Below are positions 11,450-21,710 of a stretch of 64,000 nucleotides of DNA, piece after piece. Numbering within the stretch: position 1 is the stretch's first letter; each line of letters opens with the position of its first letter. Location of the stretch: contig OU612066.1 of NCBI GenBank assembly GCA_914767715.1, positions 24,712,283 through 24,776,282 of the forward strand, written 5' to 3'. The position numbers and the translations under genes are program-made. The stretch comes from Membranipora membranacea (Eukaryota > Bryozoa > Gymnolaemata > Cheilostomatida > Membraniporidae). The notes under the pieces were generated by a model that ran no database searches, was not told where the DNA came from, and was given only the letters and a program-made list of their open reading frames with translations.

Positions 11450-11800
11450 GTGGTAAGTCGTCCTCATTGTGGTGAGGGATGTCCCCTCTAGAGTACAGGT
11501 AGTGAGACCCATGGTACTCAGGCCGCGCCCTATACCCTTGCCAGCCGGGAGTCCGGCTACTCTTTTTTATCGAAGAGGCAGAGGGGGATATTTTTACTGC
11601 TGGTGGGGTGTTCAAACACACAGTGGACCTCATGTATTAATAGTCTCGTTCTGCAAGGACCTGGCTAGGATAAAGTGCATGCCAGTATGCCAAATCAAGA
11701 ATGACTGCCGGCGCTGAGAATTGAACCTGAACCTTACAGATCTCAAGTCTGCACCCTTAACCATCAGACCACTCCTGACCCCTGAGGGTGATAAAAGACA
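11450..11800 (-). repeat. tRNA-derived SINE-like repeat (unit 1)
   Basis: On the minus strand 11785-11715 reads GGTCTGATGGTTAAGGGTGC (A-box-like) and later GGTTCAATTCTC (B-box-like), followed by a tRNA-unrelated body. The same insertion sits at the same place in unit 2 (37690-38030), so it predates the duplication of units 1 and 2. Confidence 0.6.
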
Positions 11801-11896
11801 ATTATATTTAGGAAGTCAAACAGCTGCTCCGCAGATGCACAATGTATGACATTCCCAGCTATGAATACAATTTTTAATAAGTACACTCATACATAC

Positions 11897-12274
11897 CTGA
11901 GTAACTTATATGGATCTGTTCACCTTTCACATCATATCCCTCTAATGTTTCATAACGAAGTGTGATAGGCTCAGATCCGTGAAATATAAACGGCCGATTT
12001 CCGTCAAAATGCTTGCTAATATTGAAAGTATAGAAATCACTATAAAGGACAAAAGTCTGAACTTTTGCTAGTGTCTCATTTAACTGATATATGTGCATGG
12101 TAAGAGTCCCTGCTGCCGGAAAATTGCTAAGTACTGCATACATTAGATGGTTCCGTGTGACATTGTGGTTTAGCTCTTTCGAGGTTGGATAGTTGGTGAT
12201 GTATCCATCGGGGTATCGGCTGACATCGATATCATTATTGGAGTCTGATATTTTAAACAGAAACACAGGAAATA
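11897..12274 (-). CDS. Unit 1 exon 4: CUB-like domain
   Basis: A 378-bp phase 1-1 exon encoding about 126 aa. RYPDGYITNYPT resembles the G-x-I-x-x-x-x-YP opening of CUB domains and the end (IHISYSG) resembles their closing strand, but CUB cysteines are missing. N-glycosylation sites include NVT and NET. In-frame ATG and hydrophobic codons just upstream of the acceptor (to 12299) could give an alternative leader. Confidence 0.7.
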
Positions 12275-12487
12275 CTGAAAGAAAAAAAAAAGAATGCATT
12301 GAAATTCATTGTGGCAAATTACACAGCAAATAATTTTAATCTGATGAAAACCAAAAGCGTCCTGGATAAAGGAAACTGACACTGACAGGGCATCATCTCG
12401 CTGAATGAGCGAAGCCACCATCCGACAGGGTAGCAAGGCTTCAGAACCTTTATTTTTTCATTATAACCAACCAACAATTAACATTAC

Positions 12488-12919
12488 CTGCAAAATTGAT
12501 GTTAACTTTAGCCTTGACTCGGTTTTCGACCCACAGCAGCAATTCAATCTGTCCTCTGAAGTATTCCCTCTGTTCCAGGCACATTCCATTCTCTGTATAA
12601 CTAACTAGCGTTTTGTTTGACAGACATGGACCGCTGTTAGCGCTTTTATGGTTGAAGACGATAACACAGTTGTCACAAGAACCTTTAATCCGGATCTGGC
12701 GAAATTGTGGTTTGCTTTCGACTCCTGTAATCATTGCTCCACAGTATCATATTTTGTCAGAGCCCTTGCCATCACTTCTGTCATCCCAACTGCAAACACC
12801 AGGTTTATCTAAATTAATAGTGTCCACTGCAGTCAGTCCTCCTACCGGCAGACCTAAAACATTGCAATATCTGTCTGAGCATTTGGTGGCAAAGAGGTTC
12901 TTGATAGTATTAGATTTTA
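12488..12919 (-). pseudogene. Unit 1 exon 3: Cys-rich ectodomain of unknown family, nonsense
   Basis: A 432-bp phase 1-1 exon (acceptor CCAACAG, donor GCAG|GTAATG). Features: KCSDRYCNVLGLPVGG, CSWDD, GSCDNCVIVF, CLEQREYF, ending NINFAG. A TGA replaces AGA after SDKI (unit 2 reads SDKIRYCG). No family recognised; spacing and alternating hydrophobics suggest a beta-rich fold. Confidence 0.75.
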
Positions 12920-13148
12920 CTGTTGGTGAATATGATATCATCACAGGACAGGTTGAATAAAGGGAATCGAACAAGAACTGTTAGGGTTATCTTAGTTATA
13001 TAGTTTAGGCAATGATGAGGCCATGCATATAATAGTTCAACATTTGTTATTTAATTCCATGAAATTACTCTTTTTTGCATTTTCATGGTGTTTATCAGTT
13101 CTATTAATGATCAGACTTATGACAAAATAAATCAGGATTATGACAAAC

Positions 13149-13216
13149 CTTGAGCAGACAATACTCCGTACAGAGCTATTATCGCTGTAAAACTTTTGGC
13201 AGTCCAAACAAACAAC
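13149..13216 (-). CDS. Unit 1 exon 2: signal peptide with split start codon
   Basis: A 68-bp exon encoding LFVWTAKSFTAIIALYGVLS plus AQ. Its first base G completes an ATG whose A and T are the last two bases of exon 1 (13388-13387), the intron falling inside the start codon. The hydrophobic leader then fits a signal peptide. Confidence 0.6.
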
Positions 13217-13386
13217 CTGAAATAATGATCAATGGGCTCATATATGTTCTATGTTCTATATGTTAATCATATTGATGAACTTCCGTTGGTCACACAGCGT
13301 GCAAAGAAAACGCGATGCAGGAGACAACTCCTCAAAAACCACATAGTAAGTATTCATAGCTCAAATTATTGAACTTTAGTACTTAC

Positions 13387-13480
13387 ATATCATGTATAGA
13401 TGTGGCAAAGAGCAGAATAAAAGAGTTGATTTCCAGAGATATGAAGAGGCAGACGCGTAAAAACTCTAGCCTACAAGCCT
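13387..13480 (-). other. Unit 1 exon 1: 5' leader ending in AT of start codon
   Basis: The donor GATAT|GTAAGT at 13387/13386 is conserved in units 2 and 3. The transcription start is unknown, so the upstream limit given is nominal. In unit 1 the frame upstream of the split ATG has no other methionine before a stop. Confidence 0.4.
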
Positions 13481-13529
13481 GCAGACAAATATGCAACTGA
13501 CTGTTCCAGGATTGTAATGTATTTGAAAT

Positions 13530-14240
13530 GGTTCAGAACAATCCACAATTAGTAATTATTGGGAAATGGGATTCAAAAATCAGCGTTTTTTACCTGTTTC
13601 ACAACAATGGTTTTTCTTGTTTTCCTTGTTCAAATCAGTGGATTATTAACATTAATCCCACCTGTGGTAACCGTCTGTATTTTTTGTTCCCCAAGGAGTG
13701 TATTTTGAGCTGATAATTGCACTTTGTAATATTATCATGTCTCAGCCTTATTCAACACACTAAACCCCTAGTACGCGGTGGTATAGTACACTAAATTTTT
13801 TGCCCGATTGTTGGTTGGATTGTATTCTATGTACGGAATGTGAAGGATAATAGTGCTTACATTTTTAAAGGTTTTAAAAAAGTTTTCTGGTCTAAATGAT
13901 ACCTTTATGATTGCTTGCAAAGGACAAGTTCTTGAACCAGGTAACCTTGCAGGGGGAGGGATCAGATTAGATTAAAAGGTTGACTTTGTATCAATAAATG
14001 GGCATATTGTCTTTGAATTGTGGTGTAAAATTTTGTTAACAGAAGTAGCATTGATGAAGACAAGGCAATATAATACAATTTTAAAACATATGTCCATTTG
14101 ACCTCAGAAGCCAGCAAGGTCTAAAAGGTGTGGAGACACTTCTTTTAGAGTGATAAAAGACAGAAATAGGTCAACACCTTGGCAACAACAGTTAATAAAG
14201 GGATGTGAGTAACCTGATACTTAGTACAGATGCCCTTGCT
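13530..14240 (-). other. Upstream region of receptor unit 1
   Basis: Non-coding sequence alignable with 39900-40600 upstream of unit 2, inverted with 42290-42700 upstream of unit 3, and in part with 58340-58470 upstream of unit 4. Conservation upstream of independent copies makes this the probable promoter region; no specific core motif is assigned. Confidence 0.45.
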
Positions 14241-14243
14241 TTT

Positions 14244-14585
14244 TTAATCGTCACTGTCAGACAGTAATAATGAGGCAAAAAAACATTTACTACTAAATGT
14301 ACTTTGGGTTTGAAAGTATTTAACGTCCTTAACAGCGCAGGATATTTTGTCACCTACATTGTCTTTTGTGCACCCCTTTGGTTTTATTGCAGGTTCCTCG
14401 AAATTTTCAAGTGCTGGTGTCTCTTCAGGTTTGCAAAGAAGGTGGTTCTTTACTATGCTTGATAAATCTATGCATGGCCCCCAAAAATACATCTGGTGAT
14501 GAAACACATCTCTGTAAAACTGTGGGTACAACAGCTGCGCTACTACCCACTCATCAAGGATGAATACCAGATTGTCTCTCTGCAG
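14244..14585 (-). CDS. Uncharacterised coding-like exon in duplicated flank
   Basis: An open frame of 113 codons follows an acceptor-like TTTCTGTTGCTAAG and ends in TAA at 14244. It begins LQRDNLVFILDEWVVAQ, continues FHHQMYFWGPC and ends SLLLSDSDD. Related sequences at 41078-40610 (interrupted by an insertion) and, more decayed, near 865-600 and 31630-31400 keep parts of the frame. Family not recognised. It could be a fragment of a repeated host gene. Confidence 0.35.
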   Translation of the reverse strand: MQRDNLVFILDEWVVAQLLYPQFYRDVFHHQMYFWGPCIDLSSIVKNHLLCKPEETPALENFEEPAIKPKGCTKDNVGDKISCAVKDVKYFQTQSTFSSKCFFASLLLSDSDD

Positions 14586-14639
14586 CTTAGCAACAGAAAT
14601 GACTCTTTCGCAAGGCATCATCAATTCAGATCGACATTA

Positions 14640-15003
14640 CCTTATACTTATCCTACGATATACAATGGTTAATCTCTTCCTTGTGGTGATTAGGTACTTA
14701 TAGTTTCTATTGTGAACGTGTAACCTTATTGATAAAAATATCCACCACAAACATAAGATAAATGATTTATTCAAGAGGATCTTTGATTAGACAGCCAGTG
14801 ATAAAATATTATACTGAGCGATACAATGAACCAGAGATTGTTGTGGTCAATCCTTGGCAAAAAACTTCTATTTTCTCCAGTGTCAGCTGTTATTGAGAGT
14901 TTGAGGAGGGCCAAACTTATTTCTGTGGAAATACTTGCCTCATTCCTTTGTTTCTTATGGGATATAATCCTAATCTCTTGCATTAGTACTTAACTTTTTA
15001 GAT
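14640..15003. repeat. Copy of the palindrome-arm repeat family
   Basis: Matches inverted 330-600 (landmarks AAGATAAATGATTTATTCA, CCAGAGATTGTTGTGG, CTCATTCCTTTGTTTCTTA). Confidence 0.6.
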
Positions 15004-15301
15004 GACAGTTTTCCATCACTGGCCTGATTCTGTTTTCATCAAATATCAGACATTCCTAGTTTAGTAAACTCATAAAGTTAGCTCTCTCCATCTGCGTGGC
15101 CATTTTAAAAAATTTGGTAACTGTTGCAGAGCTGCTTCGTATTCATTGCTTCAATCAGGCGAAACTGAGTTATCCTGCCTCTGTTGTTGTCTGACATGAC
15201 AGTGCTTTTCCTATTCCATAAATTTTTGTTTCAGTGCTCGATGCTGCGCTAAGTTGGGTTTATAGTCCTTGGTTGTAGTGGTAAGTCTTGTTGAGACTCC
15301 C

Positions 15302-15931
15302 TGCTATATTGAATATTAGTCAAATTCTAATAGCCATCATATGTTACTTTGGAGTTGCCCCACCACACATAAATTAAGGCAACTCCCATTTTTACATGTA
15401 GTTGGAATACAAAGGTATAAATAATATGACTCAGCCAGAAACCAGTCAGTCAGATAACGGCAACCAGATAGTGCAGACTACTATCATATTTCGTACTGAG
15501 GAATCATATTATACCTTTGTACCAACTACATATATATATACATCATTACAATTATGGATCCAAAGAAATCAACCAAAAACTTGTAGGACGCTACAACAAA
15601 AACAGAAAATAAAAACCGACAGAAAAAGCAAAAGAAAATAAAGGAAGAAGGCAAGAATGGGAAAGGGACTCTACTTATAACTGCTTACTGTACAACATGT
15701 ATACTCATGAGGACAGCTAGATTACTCATATGAGGATTATATTACTTGTAGAGTCACCCAGAAGGCTGGCGGCTAGTAGAGAGGACAATCCACTGATAGC
15801 TCTGTACTGAGAAGATCTTGCTTGAGCAAGTCAGACATTTGTAACAGTGATTTGAGGTGAGCCTGTTCTATCGATTGTATTGAGTTTAGTTGTATCGGTT
15901 ATTCTAAAACCCCTTAGTTTCAGATATAACA
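15302..15931 (+). repeat. Element A left LTR
   Basis: 630 bp, begins TG and ends CA, followed three bases later by the primer-binding-like site. Confidence 0.9.
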
Positions 15932-16093
15932 TAATGGTGGAACATAAGGGTTGTATTCAGAGGTACCCTCACTGCAAGCGAGTTGTTTCCTGTTGGTAGT
16001 TGTTCTTAGGCGCAGGGACGCGCCATTGTCGTTGTCAGCGAGGCTTAGAGTCTGTTATTTAAGTAGGGTATTTTGAAATTGGGCTAAAAAGCC

Positions 16094-16834
16094 ATGGATC
16101 AAATTCCTTCATTAATTAAACAAATTACAGTCTTAGCAAAGAACTATAAAAACCCACTTCACATCCCCATTTTCAATGATTCAGCAGAAGGGGTAAACTA
16201 TGCTGAATTCAAATTCAGATTTTGCAGCGTAGCAGGTGCTCTTGGTATTGCATCGCATCATCAGCAAATATCTCTATTAGGGTTGTTTTTCAAAGACTAT
16301 CCCCTCGCAGTTTTCAACAACAAGACCAAAGACTGCGACAATGTGAACGACCTATTTTCGTATATGGATAAGATTTTTGAGCCACTAATAAATGATGACT
16401 CGTATATTAAAATGATGGTTCAGCAAAATAAAATCCATCAGAATGCTGACGAGTCAGTCTCTTCCTTTCTGGCCAGAATAATGCGAGCCTTTGAGACAAT
16501 AGAGGGAGATGCATTGAGTTTGTATGTCGACCAGGCCCTTAAACAAGGCCTTAGATCAGACTTACTCAGATCATACTGGCTGAAATTCGGTTCTTTTAAA
16601 ATAATTAATTTGAATGAGGTGTATAGATTTCTTCGTTTTGAGGAGACATTGGATCATCACTTACAGAATAGTGATGGCGATGAGAGTTTCATTACAGGCA
16701 ACACATCTAGAACCCATAGCTCACAGGTTTTTAAAGGTACCAGAAAAAGGAAACGCCGAAGACGGCAAAATTATCTGCAAAACTGGTATTTGTTGATAAA
16801 TGCTTGGAGGTTCAGGAAGATTGTGTTGAGTTGA
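16094..16834 (+). CDS. Gag-like protein of element A
   Basis: A 246-codon ORF opening MDQIPSLIKQITVLAKNYKN. The centre (about residues 30-190) resembles retrotransposon gag capsid regions: an aromatic/charged helical domain with DESVSSFLARIMRAFE and DQALKQGLRSDLL. The C-terminus is basic (KGTRKRKRRRRQ) in place of a CCHC zinc knuckle. It lies 160 bp inside the left LTR. A second frame overlaps its 3' end. Confidence 0.65.
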   Translation: MDQIPSLIKQITVLAKNYKNPLHIPIFNDSAEGVNYAEFKFRFCSVAGALGIASHHQQISLLGLFFKDYPLAVFNNKTKDCDNVNDLFSYMDKIFEPLINDDSYIKMMVQQNKIHQNADESVSSFLARIMRAFETIEGDALSLYVDQALKQGLRSDLLRSYWLKFGSFKIINLNEVYRFLRFEETLDHHLQNSDGDESFITGNTSRTHSSQVFKGTRKRKRRRRQNYLQNWYLLINAWRFRKIVLS

Positions 16835-17154
16835 AGGTCCCACATACAGTATCATTTCAACCTCGCCCAATGGGTGAGTCTATGGCTAAGTTTAGCTTAG
16901 AAGCTTTTGGTATGCTTGAGAATTATTCAGTAACCCAGGAAGTTGTTTATCTCCCACCAAAAAGTCCCTTAGTTGAGCCATTTGCTGTCAGACGGATGGA
17001 AGATTATCAGCCCACAGAAAAACCTTCATGTACCATGAAGCCAGCGGCCGATCCTCAATGTGGAACTGTCACAATCACACCAGATTCATCATTAAAATTA
17101 TCAGCAAGGAAGGGCACAGACCCATTGTCTGATGAGGGCTATAATTCAGGGTAA
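16711..17154 (+). CDS. Overlapping downstream frame of element A
   Basis: Frame -1 relative to gag is open from 16711 to the TAA at 17152-17154, overlapping gag by 124 bp. A run A AAA AGG occurs in the overlap at 16743-16750 but is not a canonical slippery heptamer. The product (VSFQPRPMGESM..., DPLSDEGYNSG) has no recognised domain. It could be a frameshift extension of gag or a decayed remnant. Confidence 0.35.
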
Positions 17155-20123
17155 TGTGAGAAACGGATTGGGCCGTGTACACAACAAGGTGTAGTTGGAT
17201 TGCTCCGAGTCTACTCCTTGATGAGCGAGTGGGCTTTTTATCTAGAGTTTTAGAAAATGTGTTATAAAATGGTTAGCAAGTCGGTGGACGACTCCAAACT
17301 TAACTGCAAACAAGTTAAGTCTAATAGTTTTTGTGTCGATTAAGATTGAATAATTCTTTGTGTGTTATAGTTCACTGGTGACTAAGTTTATAAATCATCA
17401 TTCATTCAAAAGGTTTACTCCTTTATTCATAAAACTATATTTCTCAAATCATCTTGTCTTCACTGCCAAATTCTTTCTCTCTTTTCTCACTGCTGACCTA
17501 CTGTCAAGCTTCACCATAGTCTTTTGTAACAATCAATCCTGCAATCAAATATGACATGTAACAGTGTGCTTTTACATAGGTCATAAATTAGCCTATCCAA
17601 TGAGGTTATAGTTTGTGGAATCAGTGGGCAGGATTTCGGTGAGGTGAAGTGCACTTGTCTCATCCCCTGCCTCCTTTAGATGTTTCGCATAGTTTCATAT
17701 GTATTGTGGACAGAGTACATAATATTGTTGCCATCATTAATCATGGGGCAGCGTACCCCACACTAAAGATTGTCTAGAGGTTTTGACTTACGATTTTCTA
17801 CCCACACAAATATCACAAGAGTATTTGGCCAATACCATGTGGTATAGACATAAATTAGGCCAGTCAGTCCTTCTCAGTGAAATCTGAGAGTTTGAAGTCA
17901 GAAGTATGCCTTCTCTTATTACGGGCAGGTAGCTGGGATAAAACCTGGAAGGTCTGTATCTAGAATGATACCTTTTGTCCATCTCAAAAAAAAAAAGAGG
18001 AATGTTCTGCTACCACAAAGGCGGAATTGACGTCATATCCTGTGCTGCGTCTTTCATTGTTCGACATGTAAATCTGCCATTGAATTAAGACAGGGTTTTT
18101 CCCACCCTGACAGTAACATGACCTGGAATATATTTTGTGCAATTATAATCTGCATTAAACAGGCAGGTGATATATCAGTATTTTATCACCATATAATGTT
18201 GGTGTAAATGGTAGTCAGTAGTGATACCAGTTCTATCTTGTTATCAAGGTTATTACAGTTATAATCCAGTTGAGCCAATATAAGTAATTACAGATAATTA
18301 GCTCAGCTAATAAACATAATTACAGTAACAATGAGCTCAGCTAGTATGCACCTCTATCAGTATGGAGGTTAGGGGCTCAGGAATATATTTTTAAACAACT
18401 AGGGCCGGACCGGATGTCAAAAAGCCTGCATCATTGACCATAGTGTTGCATATATTTTTTTTACAAGCAGGGCTTACAAGATGTCATAAAGCCTGCATCA
18501 TTGAACATAGCATTACGATTTTCACAGATTTTTATAACCAGCTACTGAGGTAGTCTGAGCAATCACTCGATATCTGACCCTACTGAGGATAATTTTGAAA
18601 ATGAGTCCCTCACTGTTGTTAGGTTTCTTTTCATTAAATCAAGTCTGGAAAGCTTGATTCCACCGCAGCGTTATATTTTTACCATTCGATGATCGAGCTT
18701 CATTTTTGATTGTTAGAGGATGGCAAGATTTATTTTCTCCGAATTCCAAATCGCTGAGATAGAGCGTTGTATGTCGAGTTTGTTGAGGGAAATATTCACC
18801 TTCTCAAGATAATTAATCATATTTACCTTGCTCTCATCTCAAAGAATGTGTATCAAATTAAAACACAATGTAGGATTAATTCAATTTACTTGGGAAGTAG
18901 AATCACCTATGTAATGTATCATTCGGAGGTTTGATTAACTATCACCTCAGAGAAATGTAATTTTTGAACCAAAAGCATATAAATTGAAACAATAATGGGT
19001 GAAAAATCCTCTGCGCAGGGGTCCCGGCCGGGTGGGTCTACAGGATATCCATGACCTGACTTAGCAAACGACATGACTTATACTGAGAATGTATGATCAT
19101 GAAATGTATGTGTGTATAGAATGAATGTCTTTCATAGCGTATTAGAAAAGGGTCGGTAATGGAAAGATAGAGTTTACTAGCTTTTGATGACCCATTAATT
19201 ATATTTATGTAGATGCTTGGCAGTGAAACCTTTATCGCACAACCCAATTAAACTGTCTGGCTGCATGATTTGTGTTGCTATCATCATGCTTATTTTATGC
19301 TCGTTATTGTGGTGGTAGATATATTAACCCACTTAAAATATCTTCGTCGGCCAGCATCAGATTGTTACAGGCAAAGGAAATGAAGAGTGACCTTTATGCC
19401 AGAATGATTAATAGCTACTTTATCAAGCAACCAAACACTGTTTGATAAGTCTATGATAGGGGTACCATCATGAGCCGTAATCATGATCTTCACCACAAAG
19501 AATTTGTATACATGCCGATATAGGAAATCGGTATCAGCTAAGTGACGAGCCTATCGTTACAACGCCCAAGACATGAGTACCCGGTACCATGGTTATGTGG
19601 TCAAAAATCTGTGATCACCCGAATTCAGAGACACTCAATCGTGCCTGAACCGAGAGAGAGAGAGAGGCACGTCTTCACACCCCACGATAGATGACTCAGT
19701 GTATCATATTTATCCCCAATTTAGTTCACATAGTATATAATATTAAACAAATTTCTTGCTGACCGTGTGTTTCAAGCGATCGGAAAAAGTTGATTATCTC
19801 TTGATGTTAAAGCAGCACTCATATTGAGGATTGTACCACAATCACATTGAAATGTATGCTCTTATGTATGCACTAAAACCTTTCCTCCCACAGCTTTATT
19901 ATAGAAGAAATCATTTGTCAGTAAACCAGACTACGGTGCCGGACAGTCAAAGCCCAAGATATGCACTGTCTATATATAGATAAGATGTTGGTATACAGAG
20001 AGGAGCGGCATTCAGGTGGTATAGTGAAACACGGTAGAGTAACTCAATTACTATTTCAAGAGATCTTTCGTTTTATAGTGTAGACTGTGACCTAGGGACT
20101 AGGTCATTTAAGAGCCAGAATAA
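17155..20123 (+). other. Element A interior without coding capacity
   Basis: Nearly 3 kb where pol would be expected, yet no protease, reverse transcriptase or integrase frame is seen. A near-duplicate pair (AAGCCTGCATCATTGA at 18422 and 18499) is present. The last bases before the right LTR are only weakly purine-rich. Confidence 0.6.
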
Positions 20124-20243
20124 TGCTATATTGAATATTAGTCAAATTCTAATAGCCATCATATGTTACTTTGGAGTTGCCCCACCACACATAAATTAAG
20201 GCAACTCCCATTTTTACATGTAGTTGGAATACAAAGGTATAAA
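20124..20243 (+). repeat. Element A right LTR, first 120 bp
   Basis: Equivalent to 15302-15421; interrupted at TAAA by element B. Confidence 0.9.
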
Positions 20244-21416
20244 TGTGGGATTCCAGGGTTATGGAGTCACCACATTAACTCTCCGCTACTGAGATCTGTG
20301 CTCACGAGCTCGGTATGATGATGCTCACTATATGACCACACACTTATTTATATGGGATATCATTTGATTCGATCAAACACTTGACTCCAGAGCATGCCTT
20401 TTAATTCTTATCAAGTTTAAAACATTAAAGACAATTCAACTTAACAATGCATGTATTATTTCTACAAGTCATATTTTCTAGTCAATGATGCCATGCATGC
20501 TGGATTTAATTCATTTAACTCAATTAGGTGATGGTATTGGTATAGAAATCCAACCAAATGTTATACTGTGCCATTATTAAATAATAAGGCGAGTTCTATT
20601 TCCCTATAAATATCATTACTGTACAATAAATGAAAATATTATAATAAAAACTGTAAAACTTTCATGTTTAAAAACTGACCTGTCTCCAGAATGAAGTTGC
20701 AAAACAAAGAGCGCTGCTTGACGACCAGAGGGTCGCCAAACAAATCAAATCAATTCAAATCCCTTCAAATCAATTATGCTTTCCATTGGTGAACCATGCT
20801 CTTATATAGCATGGTTCCAGACACATTAAAAAACTGCTGACGTCAATAAGCAAAAAAACAAGATTTAAACACAGTTTTCAATTACCGCAAAAAGAGGGTT
20901 GATCGGCCACAAGAGTTGCTAATTCTGAATTGTATCTGTTGGCGCCGGTGTTAAGAATAGAATTTAGATTGGAATATATTTGCATATCCCGGATTCGAGG
21001 TGATATGCACCGGCTGGTAACTGCTTGTCCTCCAGTCAAGGTTTGAGTGTACTGATGATGATGCTGGCAAAGATATTGGATGTTGTTATTGTGTCGGATG
21101 TTGGTATAGACAATTCTCCTGTTTACTGGTGTATACGACAATGCTAATTCTGAATTGTCTCTGTTGGTGCCACCTTTACTGCATTGTCATGGTTGTCACG
21201 GTTCTGGCGTTAGGGTGGCACCGGTATTAAGAATAGAATTTAGATTTGCATATATTTGCCTGTCCCTGTTTCGAGGTGATTTGCACTAGCTGGTAACTGC
21301 GTGTCCTCGAGTCGAGGTTGAGTGTACTGATGATGATGCTAGCTATAATATTGGATGTTCTTATTGCGTCTGATGTTGATATAGAAATTATCCTGTTTGC
21401 TGCTGTAAATGCGACA
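20244..21416 (-). repeat. Element B LTR (left in window)
   Basis: 1173 bp. It contains an internal direct repeat of roughly 230 bp (about 20925-21140 and 21145-21400), sharing GCTAATTCTGAATTGT and GAGTGTACTGATGATGATGC. Confidence 0.9.
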
Positions 21417-21710
21417 TATGCACCCCCCTGGTTGCAATCGTCCTCGATTGCTATGACAATCCTTTGATCTGATGTTTGGATGCGACATCTGCACCCCCCT
21501 GGTTGCAATCGTCCTCGATTGTTATGAACATCCTATGATCTGATGTTTGGATGCGACATCTGCACCCCCCTGGTTGCAATCGTCCTCGATTGTTATGACC
21601 ATCCTATGATCTGATGTGTGGATGCGACATATGCATTCCCTTAGTTGCAATCGTCCTCGATTGTTATGACATGTTATCCGCTCCCTGCTATTGATGCGAC
21701 ATCTGCATTC
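21408..21710. repeat. Tandem repeat of about 71 bp at element B LTR edge
   Basis: Units starting TGCGACATATGCACCCCCC recur at about 21410, 21481, 21552 and 21623, with a degenerate fifth near 21693. Each repeats the LTR terminus plus the adjoining polypurine tract, so the LTR end is contained in a tandem array. Confidence 0.8.

Larger units (their letters stand above)
2730..13388 (-). pseudogene. Receptor unit 1: CUB-like/SCR transmembrane receptor with ITAM-like tail, broken
   Basis: An eight-exon gene model: exon 1 ends 13387; exon 2 13216-13149 (leader); exon 3 12919-12488 (Cys-rich domain); exon 4 12274-11897 (CUB-like); exon 5 11348-11159 (SCR); exon 6 10346-10160 (stalk and membrane helix); exon 7 5583-5528; exon 8 3418-2730 (tail). 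Splice sites are GT-AG; ectodomain introns are phase 1, intron 6 is phase 2, intron 7 phase 1. An intact version would be near 670-680 aa, a type I membrane protein. Three lesions are visible: a TGA in exon 3 where unit 2 has AGA, a net frameshift at the 3' end of exon 5, and TTA to TAA in the tail at 2940. Skipping exon 3 would not rescue the exon 5 frameshift, so at best a soluble protein ending soon after the SCR is made. Intron 6 carries about 4.25 kb absent from unit 2. Intron 7 contains a complete opposite-strand gene. Architecture resembles Botryllus fester/FcoR receptors; family assignment is inference. Confidence 0.75.

Noticed and set aside
12919-12974. An earlier start of exon 3 at the AACAG near 12975
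   Set aside because: That acceptor puts exon 2 (phase 1) out of frame with the domain; the CCAACAG at 12920 gives the correct phase in all three copies.
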